Shown here in pieces: positions 8,557-16,462 of a stretch of 64,000 bases of DNA (position 1 is the stretch's first letter; each line of letters starts with the position of its first letter). The translations under genes were made by a program, and so were the position numbers. Below the pieces are notes generated by a model. That model searched no databases. It had not been told where the DNA came from and saw only the letters and a list, made by a program, of their open reading frames with translations. This stretch comes from an uncultured Dehalococcoidia bacterium (lineage in GTDB: Bacteria; Chloroflexota; Dehalococcoidia; Lucifugimonadales; UBA1123), in the NCBI GenBank assembly GCA_958296105.1, contig OY282441.1, forward strand, positions 2,625,800 to 2,689,799. Direction: 5' to 3'.

Positions 8557-10799
8557 TGAAGCTGCGGGCGTCCATTCTGGCTGCCCTGTCGGTCTGCGCG
8601 TGCCTTGTACTGGCGTGCTACACTCCCGTATCCGAAGACGAGACGCCGATCCCCGCGCAGACTGCTCCCACCCCTTCGCCCCCGCCGCCTGCCGCCTCCC
8701 TCGTCGCCCCCGCCGGCACCAGCGAGGCGCGCTCGAATCACACCGCAACCCTGATGCCCGACGACACGATACTCGCCGTCGCAGGCGCTGGAGCAGATGA
8801 CGACCTGACGACCGTCGAGTCTCTTGACCCCTCCACTGGGGTATGGACGCTTCGCGCTCCAGTGCAGGACGCGAGAGAGCGCCACACGGCAACCCTCCTG
8901 ACGGACGGACGGCTGATGATCGCGGGCGGAACGTCCGACAGCCGAACGCTGGCATCGGTGGAGGTGTACGACCCCGCTTCGGACTCGTGGACTCCAGCTT
9001 CGCCCATGAGCGTGGCGCGCGCCGACCACACCGCAACCCTCTTGCCGGATGGCCGCGCGCTGATCGCGGGAGGCTCCACGGACGGCGTCTCCACTCCCAG
9101 CGCCGAGCTGTACGATCCCGCCTCCGACACGTGGGCGCCCGCGCCCGACATGGCGGACGCCAGAGCGAGCCACACCGCAACCCTCTTGCCGAATGGGAGC
9201 ATGTTGATAGTCGGCGGCGCGCAGGGCAGAGCGTCCATAGCTTCGGTGGAGATATTCGACCCGGCGAGCGGCGCATGGTCCGCCCTGCCCGCTATGGCGA
9301 CGGCGCGGAGCGACCACTCCGCCACCGTCTTGACGGACGGGCGAATCCTCGTCGCGGGCGGGCGCGATGGCACTGTGGCGCGCGACTCCACCGAGATATT
9401 CGATTCTGCGAGCGGCAGGTGGTCATTTGGGGATGCGATGCGCCACGCCCGAGCCGACCACACCGCTACGCTCTTGCACAGCGGGCGCGTGCTGGTCGTT
9501 GGCGGCGGCGGCGCAGTGCCTCTTCACACGGCGGAGATATACAACGCCGCATCGGACGACTGGATCCGCGCAGACAGCCTGCTGGCGCCGCGCAGAGGCC
9601 ACGCCGCCACGCTGCTGGCCAACGGCAGCGTGGTAGTCTCCGGCGGAAAGTCCGGGGTCGTCTCCTCGCTCACCCGAACCGAGATGTACGTCCCCGGCTC
9701 CGGTTCTTGGAAACCCGCCGCCGCCATTCGCCAGCCTCGCTGGGGCCATGCCGCCCTCGCGCTGGATGGCGGCGCTCCCCTGCTGATCGGCGGCTGGGAT
9801 CACGCAGGCCGCAGCCTTGCCAGCGTGGAGACGTTCGATTTCGAGTCGCGCAAGTGGCTGAGCCTACCTGACATGAGCGAAGGGCGCTGGGGACACGCGG
9901 CGGCGGCGCTGCCTGATGGCGGCGTCGTCGTGACGGGAGGATCGAGCGCGCCCGCTTCGCATCTGGCGACGGCGGAGATCCTAGAACCATCCGCCAAAGC
10001 GTGGCAGCCCATGGAGAACATGAGCAGGGCGCGAAGCCGCCACACACTCACCACACTCGCCGATGGCAGGCTGCTGGCGATCGGGGGATGGGACGGATCG
10101 CGCGCCATGTCGAGCGCGGAGATTCTGGACCCCGCCAGCGGTGTCTGGACACCCGCAGCCCAAGCCAGCTTCGCGCGCTGGGGACACTCCGCCACGCTGC
10201 TGGATGACGGCAGGGTTCTGGTGGTCGGAGGGGTTGGCGAAGACGACCTGAGCGGCGCATCGTCAGAGCTGTACGACCCCGCCAGCGACAGTTGGGCAGG
10301 CGTGGGCGATCTCGCAGAGGCGAGGGATGGCCACACTGCCACACTGCTGAGGGACGGCAGGGTTCTGGTGGTCGGCGGCGTTGGAGCCAGCGGCAAGTCG
10401 CTGGCGAGCGCCGAGCTGTTCCACTCCGATATCGGCGAGTGGTCTGGCGCGGGCGCGATGTCGGAGCGCAGGTCCGAGCATACCGCCACGCTTCTGTCGG
10501 ACGGACGCGCGCTCGTAGTCGGCGGCGCGAGAGATGGGACTGCGCCGCTGGCGCTGGCGGAGCTGTTCGACCCCGACGTCGGCGGCTGGCAGTCCGCCGG
10601 GTCGGTGGGAGACGCGCGCTGGGGACACAGCGCGGTTCGCCTGGACGACAAGACAGTGCAGATAGCCGGCGGCTTCGGCTTCAGCGCGCTGAGGTCTGTC
10701 GAGCTCTACACCTCCTCCGGCGGCGGCTGGTACTCCGGCGAAAAGCTGGCGCGGATGCGCGGCTTCATCTCGCAGCTGGCTGAACGGGAGACCGATTAG
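8556..10799 (+). CDS. Kelch-repeat lipoprotein, 14 repeats
   Basis: The 747-residue product starts with a lipoprotein signal peptide (MKLRASILAALSVCACLVLAC), lipobox cysteine near residue 21. A Pro/Thr-rich linker follows, then fourteen consecutive repeats of 47-49 residues. Each repeat starts R-x2-H-(T/S/A)-AT, continues DGR-hydrophobic-GG, then the (E/V)-(L/I/V)-(Y/F)DP-x4-W signature of Kelch/galactose-oxidase propellers. Fourteen repeats would build two seven-bladed propellers. It is expected on the outer face of the membrane, binding protein or glycan. The ATG at 8556 overlaps the amidohydrolase stop. The open frame extends far upstream, but that part is only the shadow of the amidohydrolase gene. 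Confidence 0.88.
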   Translation: MKLRASILAALSVCACLVLACYTPVSEDETPIPAQTAPTPSPPPPAASLVAPAGTSEARSNHTATLMPDDTILAVAGAGADDDLTTVESLDPSTGVWTLRAPVQDARERHTATLLTDGRLMIAGGTSDSRTLASVEVYDPASDSWTPASPMSVARADHTATLLPDGRALIAGGSTDGVSTPSAELYDPASDTWAPAPDMADARASHTATLLPNGSMLIVGGAQGRASIASVEIFDPASGAWSALPAMATARSDHSATVLTDGRILVAGGRDGTVARDSTEIFDSASGRWSFGDAMRHARADHTATLLHSGRVLVVGGGGAVPLHTAEIYNAASDDWIRADSLLAPRRGHAATLLANGSVVVSGGKSGVVSSLTRTEMYVPGSGSWKPAAAIRQPRWGHAALALDGGAPLLIGGWDHAGRSLASVETFDFESRKWLSLPDMSEGRWGHAAAALPDGGVVVTGGSSAPASHLATAEILEPSAKAWQPMENMSRARSRHTLTTLADGRLLAIGGWDGSRAMSSAEILDPASGVWTPAAQASFARWGHSATLLDDGRVLVVGGVGEDDLSGASSELYDPASDSWAGVGDLAEARDGHTATLLRDGRVLVVGGVGASGKSLASAELFHSDIGEWSGAGAMSERRSEHTATLLSDGRALVVGGARDGTAPLALAELFDPDVGGWQSAGSVGDARWGHSAVRLDDKTVQIAGGFGFSALRSVELYTSSGGGWYSGEKLARMRGFISQLAERETD

Positions 10800-10819
10800 G
10801 GAAGAGCCGAGTTAGCCAT

Positions 10820-11554
10820 CTAGTCTTTGCCCCGATTCCGAATGTGCGAGCGCAAGACGTTCTTGACGAAGATGGGCAAGTCTTCCCCCGATCTTTCCGC
10901 GTCTTCTCGGAGACTTTCGTAATCCGACGTCTCATCGCCGCGCCATGCTATGTCGAGCCTTCTGATGTCGCTCATTGCCACATGGCTATACCGCTCGGGG
11001 AATGCCCAATAGCAAGATCGGCAAACGTCGGCGTCGCGAAGACGCCAGTTCTCGCAGCGCTCGCAAGTCCAAGATTTCGCCCTATTCGCCGATGCGCATA
11101 GAAGCATGTAAGCGTCCGTGTCATCAGACAGTTCACCCTCGCCCGCTACTTCGAACGGCACTCGGTGATCGACTTGGAGTTCGTTTTCCGGGAAAGTGTC
11201 CATGTACAGGTTGCAGCGCATCCCAAATTTTTCGATCAGCGCCCGCTTGATTGCGGACAGAAACACCGTTCTTCCGGATAGCTGCGTCGCTCGCTGTTGT
11301 GAAGGGTCGCCAAACCTGTAAGCGGCTATTCTTCTGCCGTCCGATCCCGTCACCCGAAAAGTCTCGATTGGAATGCCGTGTTCCCGAACGTCGCGAATCG
11401 CTCGTGGAGGATGGTTGTATCCGTAAACGTCTCTCAGCTCTTCGGTTGTGATCTGCCCATGTTCGAGAATGTGATCTATTACGGTTCTAGGCCGTTTCGC
11501 CGAGACGCCGCGCAGTACATTCAGAAACCCCGGTGGAAAACGCTGTTCGGTCAT
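10820..11554 (-). CDS. HNH-type restriction endonuclease of a type II R-M pair
   Basis: The 244-residue product begins with a helix-turn-helix-like region (TVIDHILEHGQITTEELRDV, residues 24-43). A central HNH-like core follows, with QVDHRVPFE and then SANRAK. A zinc-binding element is made by CERCENW and CRSCYW. It overlaps the methyltransferase gene by 4 bases (ATGA), so translation is coupled. Known type II systems pair an HNH nuclease with a Dam-family methyltransferase, so this is inferred to be the cognate nuclease. The target site cannot be read from sequence. It is more AT-rich than its surroundings. Confidence 0.78.
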   Translation of the reverse strand: MTEQRFPPGFLNVLRGVSAKRPRTVIDHILEHGQITTEELRDVYGYNHPPRAIRDVREHGIPIETFRVTGSDGRRIAAYRFGDPSQQRATQLSGRTVFLSAIKRALIEKFGMRCNLYMDTFPENELQVDHRVPFEVAGEGELSDDTDAYMLLCASANRAKSWTCERCENWRLRDADVCRSCYWAFPERYSHVAMSDIRRLDIAWRGDETSDYESLREDAERSGEDLPIFVKNVLRSHIRNRGKD

Positions 11555-12453
11555 ACCAAAGCCCGCTGGGTGAAATTAGCCGAGTCGGGTTCGTAGGCTG
11601 TGTCTCGCAGACGCTGAGTCAGCGCTGGCGACAGATATAGGGATTCCACGGTTAGCGAGTCTTTGCCTAGAAGCGTAGCTTGGCTGGATCGCCCCGCATG
11701 GATATGGCGCTGAGTCAGAGCCAAGTATGACGGGAGGGATTTGCCGTGATTTTTACTGCCGGTCCTGCCATCGTAGCTCAGAATGTAGGAAATCCGCATA
11801 TCGTTCAGGTAGGATAGCGCATCCACCAAGTCGTCGTAGGCGACGCCCGCATAGTAGCGGTGGTCGCGCGCGAACGAAGTGCCTTGATAGGGCGGGTCCA
11901 GATACGCCAAATCGGTCTGCTTCAGGGACGAAAGAACCTCTCGAAAGTCCAAGCTCGAAAGTTCCGACCTTTGGCGAAGGAGGCCAGATACCCTCGAGAC
12001 ACTCTTGCGCATAGTCGCCGGCCTCATGCCCGAACGTCGGTTGTCCGGACTCTGATTGAACATCCCCTGCGAGCTGTATCTAATCGATCCCTTGACTATG
12101 CGCGCGAGCAGATAGAGAAGATGAGGCGGCTGGCGCGAAGAGTTGAATTCGTCGCGAATCCTGAAGAAGAAGTCCTTTCTGTGTGGATGCTGTTCGTTCC
12201 AAAGTCGCTCGTATTCTGACGCCAGCGCGTCGGGACGGTCTATGATCCACGACCAGAGATTCATCAAAGCGGGGTCTATGTCGTTGAGCCAAAAATGGCG
12301 GGCAATGTTTCGAGAGGCGGCGGCTATCGAGATGGCGGCGGACCCACAGAACGGTTCGACGAGGCGCGAGACGTCGCGCGGCACGAATGGGAGTATGTGA
12401 CGCGCGACGGTTCGCTTGCTGCCCTGATAGGGAAACGGGTGTGGGACTTGCAT
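11551..12453 (-). CDS. Dam-family (D12 class) DNA adenine-N6 methyltransferase
   Basis: The product, about 300 residues, methylates adenine in DNA with S-adenosylmethionine. Motif X is PYQGSKR near the N terminus, the AdoMet motif I is EPFCGSAAIS, and the catalytic motif IV is LAYLDPPYQGT. This order is the alpha-class Dam/DpnM arrangement. I take ATG at 12453, directly before VPHPFPYQGSK. A TTG at 12489 would add 12 residues. It is the modification half of the type II system whose nuclease overlaps its 3' end. Confidence 0.88.
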   Translation of the reverse strand: MQVPHPFPYQGSKRTVARHILPFVPRDVSRLVEPFCGSAAISIAAASRNIARHFWLNDIDPALMNLWSWIIDRPDALASEYERLWNEQHPHRKDFFFRIRDEFNSSRQPPHLLYLLARIVKGSIRYSSQGMFNQSPDNRRSGMRPATMRKSVSRVSGLLRQRSELSSLDFREVLSSLKQTDLAYLDPPYQGTSFARDHRYYAGVAYDDLVDALSYLNDMRISYILSYDGRTGSKNHGKSLPSYLALTQRHIHAGRSSQATLLGKDSLTVESLYLSPALTQRLRDTAYEPDSANFTQRALV

Positions 12454-12499
12454 CAATCGGGTTCTCTGCGTTCCTATTTTCCTGAACAAACATTCTGAT

Positions 12500-12505
12500 A
12501 TTATA
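12500..12505 (-). promoter_or_regulatory. Perfect -10 hexamer for the R-M operon
   Basis: The minus strand reads TATAAT at 12505-12500, about 45 bases upstream of the methyltransferase ATG. No good -35 lies at 16-18 bases; a TTGACA at 12536-12531 is 25 bases away. It may be an activated promoter or a promoter controlled by a regulator. Confidence 0.4.
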
Positions 12506-12558
12506 CTACGATAATCTGTCTGTTTGCCGTTGTCAATCCGTTGGCGCGCCCTCCAACA

Positions 12559-12586
12559 TTGACTTGCGCCCGCGCGCTGTTACACA
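12559..12586 (+). promoter_or_regulatory. Possible promoter for the lipoprotein stub and permeases
   Basis: TTGACT at 12559-12564 and TACACA at 12581-12586 are separated by 16 bases. Transcription would begin only a few bases before the ATG at 12596, giving a very short leader. Confidence 0.35.
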
Positions 12587-12595
12587 ATTCGCCAA

Positions 12596-12745
12596 ATGAA
12601 ACTACGGGCGGCAATTCCTATCGCATCGCTGGCTTGCGCGCTGTTCGCGCCGGCTTGCGCTCGATCCGTTGCGCTGGAGCCGGCGCCCGCTCCGCCGCCG
12701 ATTGCGTTTTCGTCCGAGAATACGCCCCTAGGGGGCGCGAGCTGA
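12596..12745 (+). CDS. Very short lipoprotein-like peptide (possible gene remnant)
   Basis: A 49-residue frame starts MKLRAAIPIASLACALFAPAC, a convincing lipoprotein signal peptide. A proline-rich stretch follows (ALEPAPAPPPI) and then TGA at 12743-12745. Its beginning resembles the Kelch lipoprotein at 8556: both start MKLRA and have a Pro-rich linker after the lipobox. It could be a genuine tiny lipoprotein or the decayed 5' end of a longer paralogue. The permease gene begins 18 bases later. No strong ribosome binding site precedes it. Confidence 0.5.
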   Translation: MKLRAAIPIASLACALFAPACARSVALEPAPAPPPIAFSSENTPLGGAS

Positions 12746-12762
12746 ACCCGAGCACCCATCCC

Positions 12763-15700
12763 GTGACCAGCATACGGCTGATCGTCCGCCGGCTGATCAC
12801 CGACTGGCGGCTGATGTCCACCGTCTTTCTGGGCATACTCGCCGCCACGCTGCTGATGTCCGCCGCGCCCGTGTATCTGGACGCGCTCGAACGCCAGAGC
12901 ATCCGCAGCGCGGTCGACTCTGCGGTCGCGCGCGAGGGCGAAGCGTACTTCGGAATCACCACGATCTCGAATTTCATACCGCTGGACTCCAGCGATCTGG
13001 AAGATGCCCACGCCGCGCAGTCCGAGGCAGTCGCCGCGCGCCTCGCCCCTCTGACCCTTGCCACGCGCCGCCATCTGCAAACGCCGTACTACGCTATGGC
13101 ACTGCCGCGCGTTCCAGAGTCCGACCTCGACGAAGCCGAGCCGCCCGACGGAGACCCCGAATCGGAGCGCGCTGACGTCGGCCCGCCTGTGGTCGAGGGC
13201 TTCTTCCAGTCTTTCGATGACGTGGCGGCGCATCTCACGTTCGTGGACGGACGGCCAGCTGAAGACGCCCTGCTGAGAGGAACGCTTGGCCCTATGGTCG
13301 AGGCGCTCGTCAGCGCGAGGACCGCCGCCGAGTTCGGCGAGCTGCGCCCCGGAGACGTGGTCGTGGCAGCGCCATCCATGGACTCGCCCCTGAAGGTGTC
13401 GGCGCGGATAGTGGGGATAGTGGAAGCCAAAGACGCCGAAGAACCGTACTGGCGAAACGATGCCGAAACGTTCCTCTTTCCTCGCATCCCGAACGCGGAG
13501 GGACAGACGACTGAAACCTCCGAGCCGGCGCTCGGCATGTTCGTGAGCGGCGGCGCGCTGGTTGGCGCGGCAAGAGCGGCATTCCCGGGCGCGACCGTCG
13601 ATTCGACGTGGTACAGCGACATAGACTCCGCCGCGCTCAGCGCGTGGTCGCGCGACGAGATGCGCTCCAGCATGGACGCCCTGCGCGAGGAGCTTTCGAT
13701 CTCGCTGCCAGACGCCTTCGTCTTTAGCGGCATAGACATCATGCTCGCCCGATTCGGCTTCGACAGCTTCCTGTCCAGCGTGCCGCTTCTTCTGCTAATG
13801 GCGGTCATGGCTGTCGCCGTCTTGTACTTCCTGTTTATGATCGTGTCTTACCTCGCCCCGAACCGCGAGAGCGACGTTGCGCTGTTCAGAAGTCGCGGCG
13901 CGAGCGGCTGGCATCTTTCCAAGCTGTACCTCGGCGAGGGCGCGATCTTGGTGCTGGCGGCGGCGGTTATCGCCCCCATTCCTGCAACGCTCGCCGTGTG
14001 GCTCGTCGGGTTCCTGCCGTACTTCTCGCATATAACGAACGGGGGGCCTCTGCCCGTCAGCCCCACTTGGCTTCCATTCGCCGCCGCCGCCGTGTCCGCC
14101 ATCCTGTGCCTGATCGTATTCGTCGTTCCCGGCGTACTCGGCGCGAGAGCCGGGCTGACCGCCCAGCGCATGATGTCGGCGCGCCCTCCGACCATGCCGC
14201 TCGTCCAGAGATACTATATAGACATCATGTTTCTCGTAGTTGGCGGCGCGCTGTTCTGGGAGCTTCAGGCGCGCGGCGAGCTGGTCTCCGGCAGCCTGTT
14301 CGGACAGCCGGACGTCAACGAGGCGCTGCTGATCGCCCCTGTGCTGTTCCTGATGACTGTCGGCTTGCTGTTCTTCCGCATCTTTCCGATGTTCGTAAGA
14401 TACGTCAGCGGCGAATCGCCACTGCTCGTTCATGCCTCTGCCGCCGTTACCCTCCCCGCGCTGGCGGCGGCTATTGGCATAGCCGATTTCCAGTCCGGAG
14501 ACCCAACCGGCTGGATTCCCCACGCCGCGCTTCTCGGCGGCTTCGGCGCGGCGTACTGGCTGACCGCCACATCGGGAGGACGGCTGTCACTCGCGCTTTG
14601 GGGCGCGCTCCAAGCCGCGCTGGCGCTGGCGTTCTTCTACGTGAGACCGCCCGATCCGGACGCGCCCGCCTTCGTGTTCATCGGCTCGGTCGCTCTCGCC
14701 GCGCTCGTTCCCGCGCAGATCGTATTCCACCTGTTGGCGAGCTTGTCCAGACGCGCCCCCGCGTGGGTCTCGATGAGCATGTGGCGGATGGCGCGCAATC
14801 CCCTTCGATACTCTTGGCTCGTGCTTCTGCTCGTCCTCGCCGGAGGCATCGGAGTACTCGCCACCACCGTCGGCGCCACGCTCGACCGAAGCTACGAGGA
14901 GCGGGTCAGATACAGCGTGGGCGCGGATGTCCGCGTCTCCTCGCTTCAGCCCCACGTCGGCCGTCGGGACGGCAGCTTGGATAGAACGTTCGGCGAAATT
15001 GCGGAAGTGGAGTCCATGACCATCGCGCTCAGGGGGCGGGGCAGAGTCGGCGCTGGCGATGGCGGGCCTGGCTTCTCGTACCTCGCGCTGGAAAAGGACG
15101 GCTTCGACGCATGGTTCAGGGAGGACTTCGCCGAGCTTTCCCTAGATCAGGCGCTGAGCAGACTGGACAGCGGCAAGCCGCTGAGCGCCATCCCCGCGCC
15201 GCGCGGGACGGGCAGGCTTCGGATGTGGGTCAAGCCCGCCATGTTCTATCCGCTCGTATTCCTCTGGGTGGTAGTGCAGGACGCGAACGGACGCTCGGAC
15301 ACGCTGAGCTTCGGCGAGCTGGACGATGCGCGATGGAGTCTGATGGGCGCGGACGTTCCCGACGGTCTGGCGCAGCCGCTGAGCGTGGTGTCCATCCAGA
15401 TCAACGAGCCGGGCTTCGGAGCGGTCGGAACCGTGGGCGAGGTGATGTTCGACGACCTTCAGGCAGTATCCCGCGCATCCGGCCAGACTACGATTCTGGA
15501 AGGGTTCGAGGGGGCGATGAGCTGGCTGCCGCTGCCGACCACCGCGATAGGCACGGACGAGATCGAGCGCGTGTCCGAGGGGGCGTACTCCGGGGACGGC
15601 GCGGCTCTGTTCACGTTCGGCAAGGAGACCAATAACGGAGTGCGCGGCATCTACCGCTCCGGCGGACACGGCTTCATACCCGCGCTCGCCAGCTCCTCGT

Positions 15701-16461
15701 TCGTGGCAGCCACCGGCGCCGCCGTTGGAAGCGGGCTGCTGGTGAACCTGCCCGGCGGAATCGTTCCCGTCGTGGTCAGGGGCGAGGTGAGCTACTTCCC
15801 CACTATGAACCCATCGGGCGGAGGCTTCCTGATATTCGATATCGAAACCCTGCTCTCTTACGTAGACGCGCTCAGCCCCCTCGGAGGCGCCGCCGTGAAC
15901 GAGCTGTTCCTGAACACGAAGCCGGGCAGCGGCGCAGCGGTCTTGCAGGAGGTGGATAGGCTCGTGCGCGGTCGGGGCAGCGCCATGGGCGTCGAAGCTC
16001 AGCTGGCGGCGCAAGCCCGCGACCCTCTCATCTCCGCCGGATGGCGCACTATGGCGCTGGTCGCGCTGGGAGTGGCGCTGTTCATCGCCGCGCTGGGCTA
16101 CATCGTATATCTGCTGGCGTTTGCGCAGCGCAGCGAGGGCGAGATGGGCGCGCTGAGATCGCTCGGCTTCAGCCGCGCCCAGACTGTTGGCTTAGTTGCG
16201 GTCGAGCATATGACACTGGCGCTCGTGGGCTTGGGAGTGGGCGCGTGGGCTGGATTTCAGATGAGCCGAATAACGGTCTCGGCGGTGGCAGTAACCGAGA
16301 GCGGCGGCCGCGCTCTGCCGCCTTTCATACTCACCACCGACTGGATGCTCATGGGGGCGCTGTACGCCGCGCTGATCGCCATATTCGCCGCGTCCGCGCT
16401 GACCTTCGGCAAACGAGTCTTCAGCCTCGATCTCCGGCGGCTGTCTCGGATGGAGGAGTAG
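12763..16461 (+). CDS. Giant MacB/FtsX-type ABC transporter permease
   Basis: The product, about 1232 residues, is a membrane permease of the FtsX/MacB class. It starts with a cytosolic helix and a membrane segment (STVFLGILAATLLMSAAPVYL), followed by a large outer domain. A first FtsX-type membrane block follows, with the ALFRSRGASGWHLSKL motif. Several extra membrane segments, a second outer domain, and a C-terminal FtsX block (EMGALRSLGFSRAQTVGLV) complete it. I take GTG at 12763; the frame is open back to 12541, but that overlaps the stub lipoprotein. A second permease follows with one base between stop and start. No ATPase gene is present nearby. Confidence 0.85.
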   Translation: MTSIRLIVRRLITDWRLMSTVFLGILAATLLMSAAPVYLDALERQSIRSAVDSAVAREGEAYFGITTISNFIPLDSSDLEDAHAAQSEAVAARLAPLTLATRRHLQTPYYAMALPRVPESDLDEAEPPDGDPESERADVGPPVVEGFFQSFDDVAAHLTFVDGRPAEDALLRGTLGPMVEALVSARTAAEFGELRPGDVVVAAPSMDSPLKVSARIVGIVEAKDAEEPYWRNDAETFLFPRIPNAEGQTTETSEPALGMFVSGGALVGAARAAFPGATVDSTWYSDIDSAALSAWSRDEMRSSMDALREELSISLPDAFVFSGIDIMLARFGFDSFLSSVPLLLLMAVMAVAVLYFLFMIVSYLAPNRESDVALFRSRGASGWHLSKLYLGEGAILVLAAAVIAPIPATLAVWLVGFLPYFSHITNGGPLPVSPTWLPFAAAAVSAILCLIVFVVPGVLGARAGLTAQRMMSARPPTMPLVQRYYIDIMFLVVGGALFWELQARGELVSGSLFGQPDVNEALLIAPVLFLMTVGLLFFRIFPMFVRYVSGESPLLVHASAAVTLPALAAAIGIADFQSGDPTGWIPHAALLGGFGAAYWLTATSGGRLSLALWGALQAALALAFFYVRPPDPDAPAFVFIGSVALAALVPAQIVFHLLASLSRRAPAWVSMSMWRMARNPLRYSWLVLLLVLAGGIGVLATTVGATLDRSYEERVRYSVGADVRVSSLQPHVGRRDGSLDRTFGEIAEVESMTIALRGRGRVGAGDGGPGFSYLALEKDGFDAWFREDFAELSLDQALSRLDSGKPLSAIPAPRGTGRLRMWVKPAMFYPLVFLWVVVQDANGRSDTLSFGELDDARWSLMGADVPDGLAQPLSVVSIQINEPGFGAVGTVGEVMFDDLQAVSRASGQTTILEGFEGAMSWLPLPTTAIGTDEIERVSEGAYSGDGAALFTFGKETNNGVRGIYRSGGHGFIPALASSSFVAATGAAVGSGLLVNLPGGIVPVVVRGEVSYFPTMNPSGGGFLIFDIETLLSYVDALSPLGGAAVNELFLNTKPGSGAAVLQEVDRLVRGRGSAMGVEAQLAAQARDPLISAGWRTMALVALGVALFIAALGYIVYLLAFAQRSEGEMGALRSLGFSRAQTVGLVAVEHMTLALVGLGVGAWAGFQMSRITVSAVAVTESGGRALPPFILTTDWMLMGALYAALIAIFAASALTFGKRVFSLDLRRLSRMEE

Positions 16462-16462
16462 A

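Noticed and set aside
12541-12762. N-terminal 74 residues of the first giant permease
   Set aside because: They lack membrane character, overlap the stub lipoprotein, and the paralogue at 16463 begins at the position matching GTG 12763.
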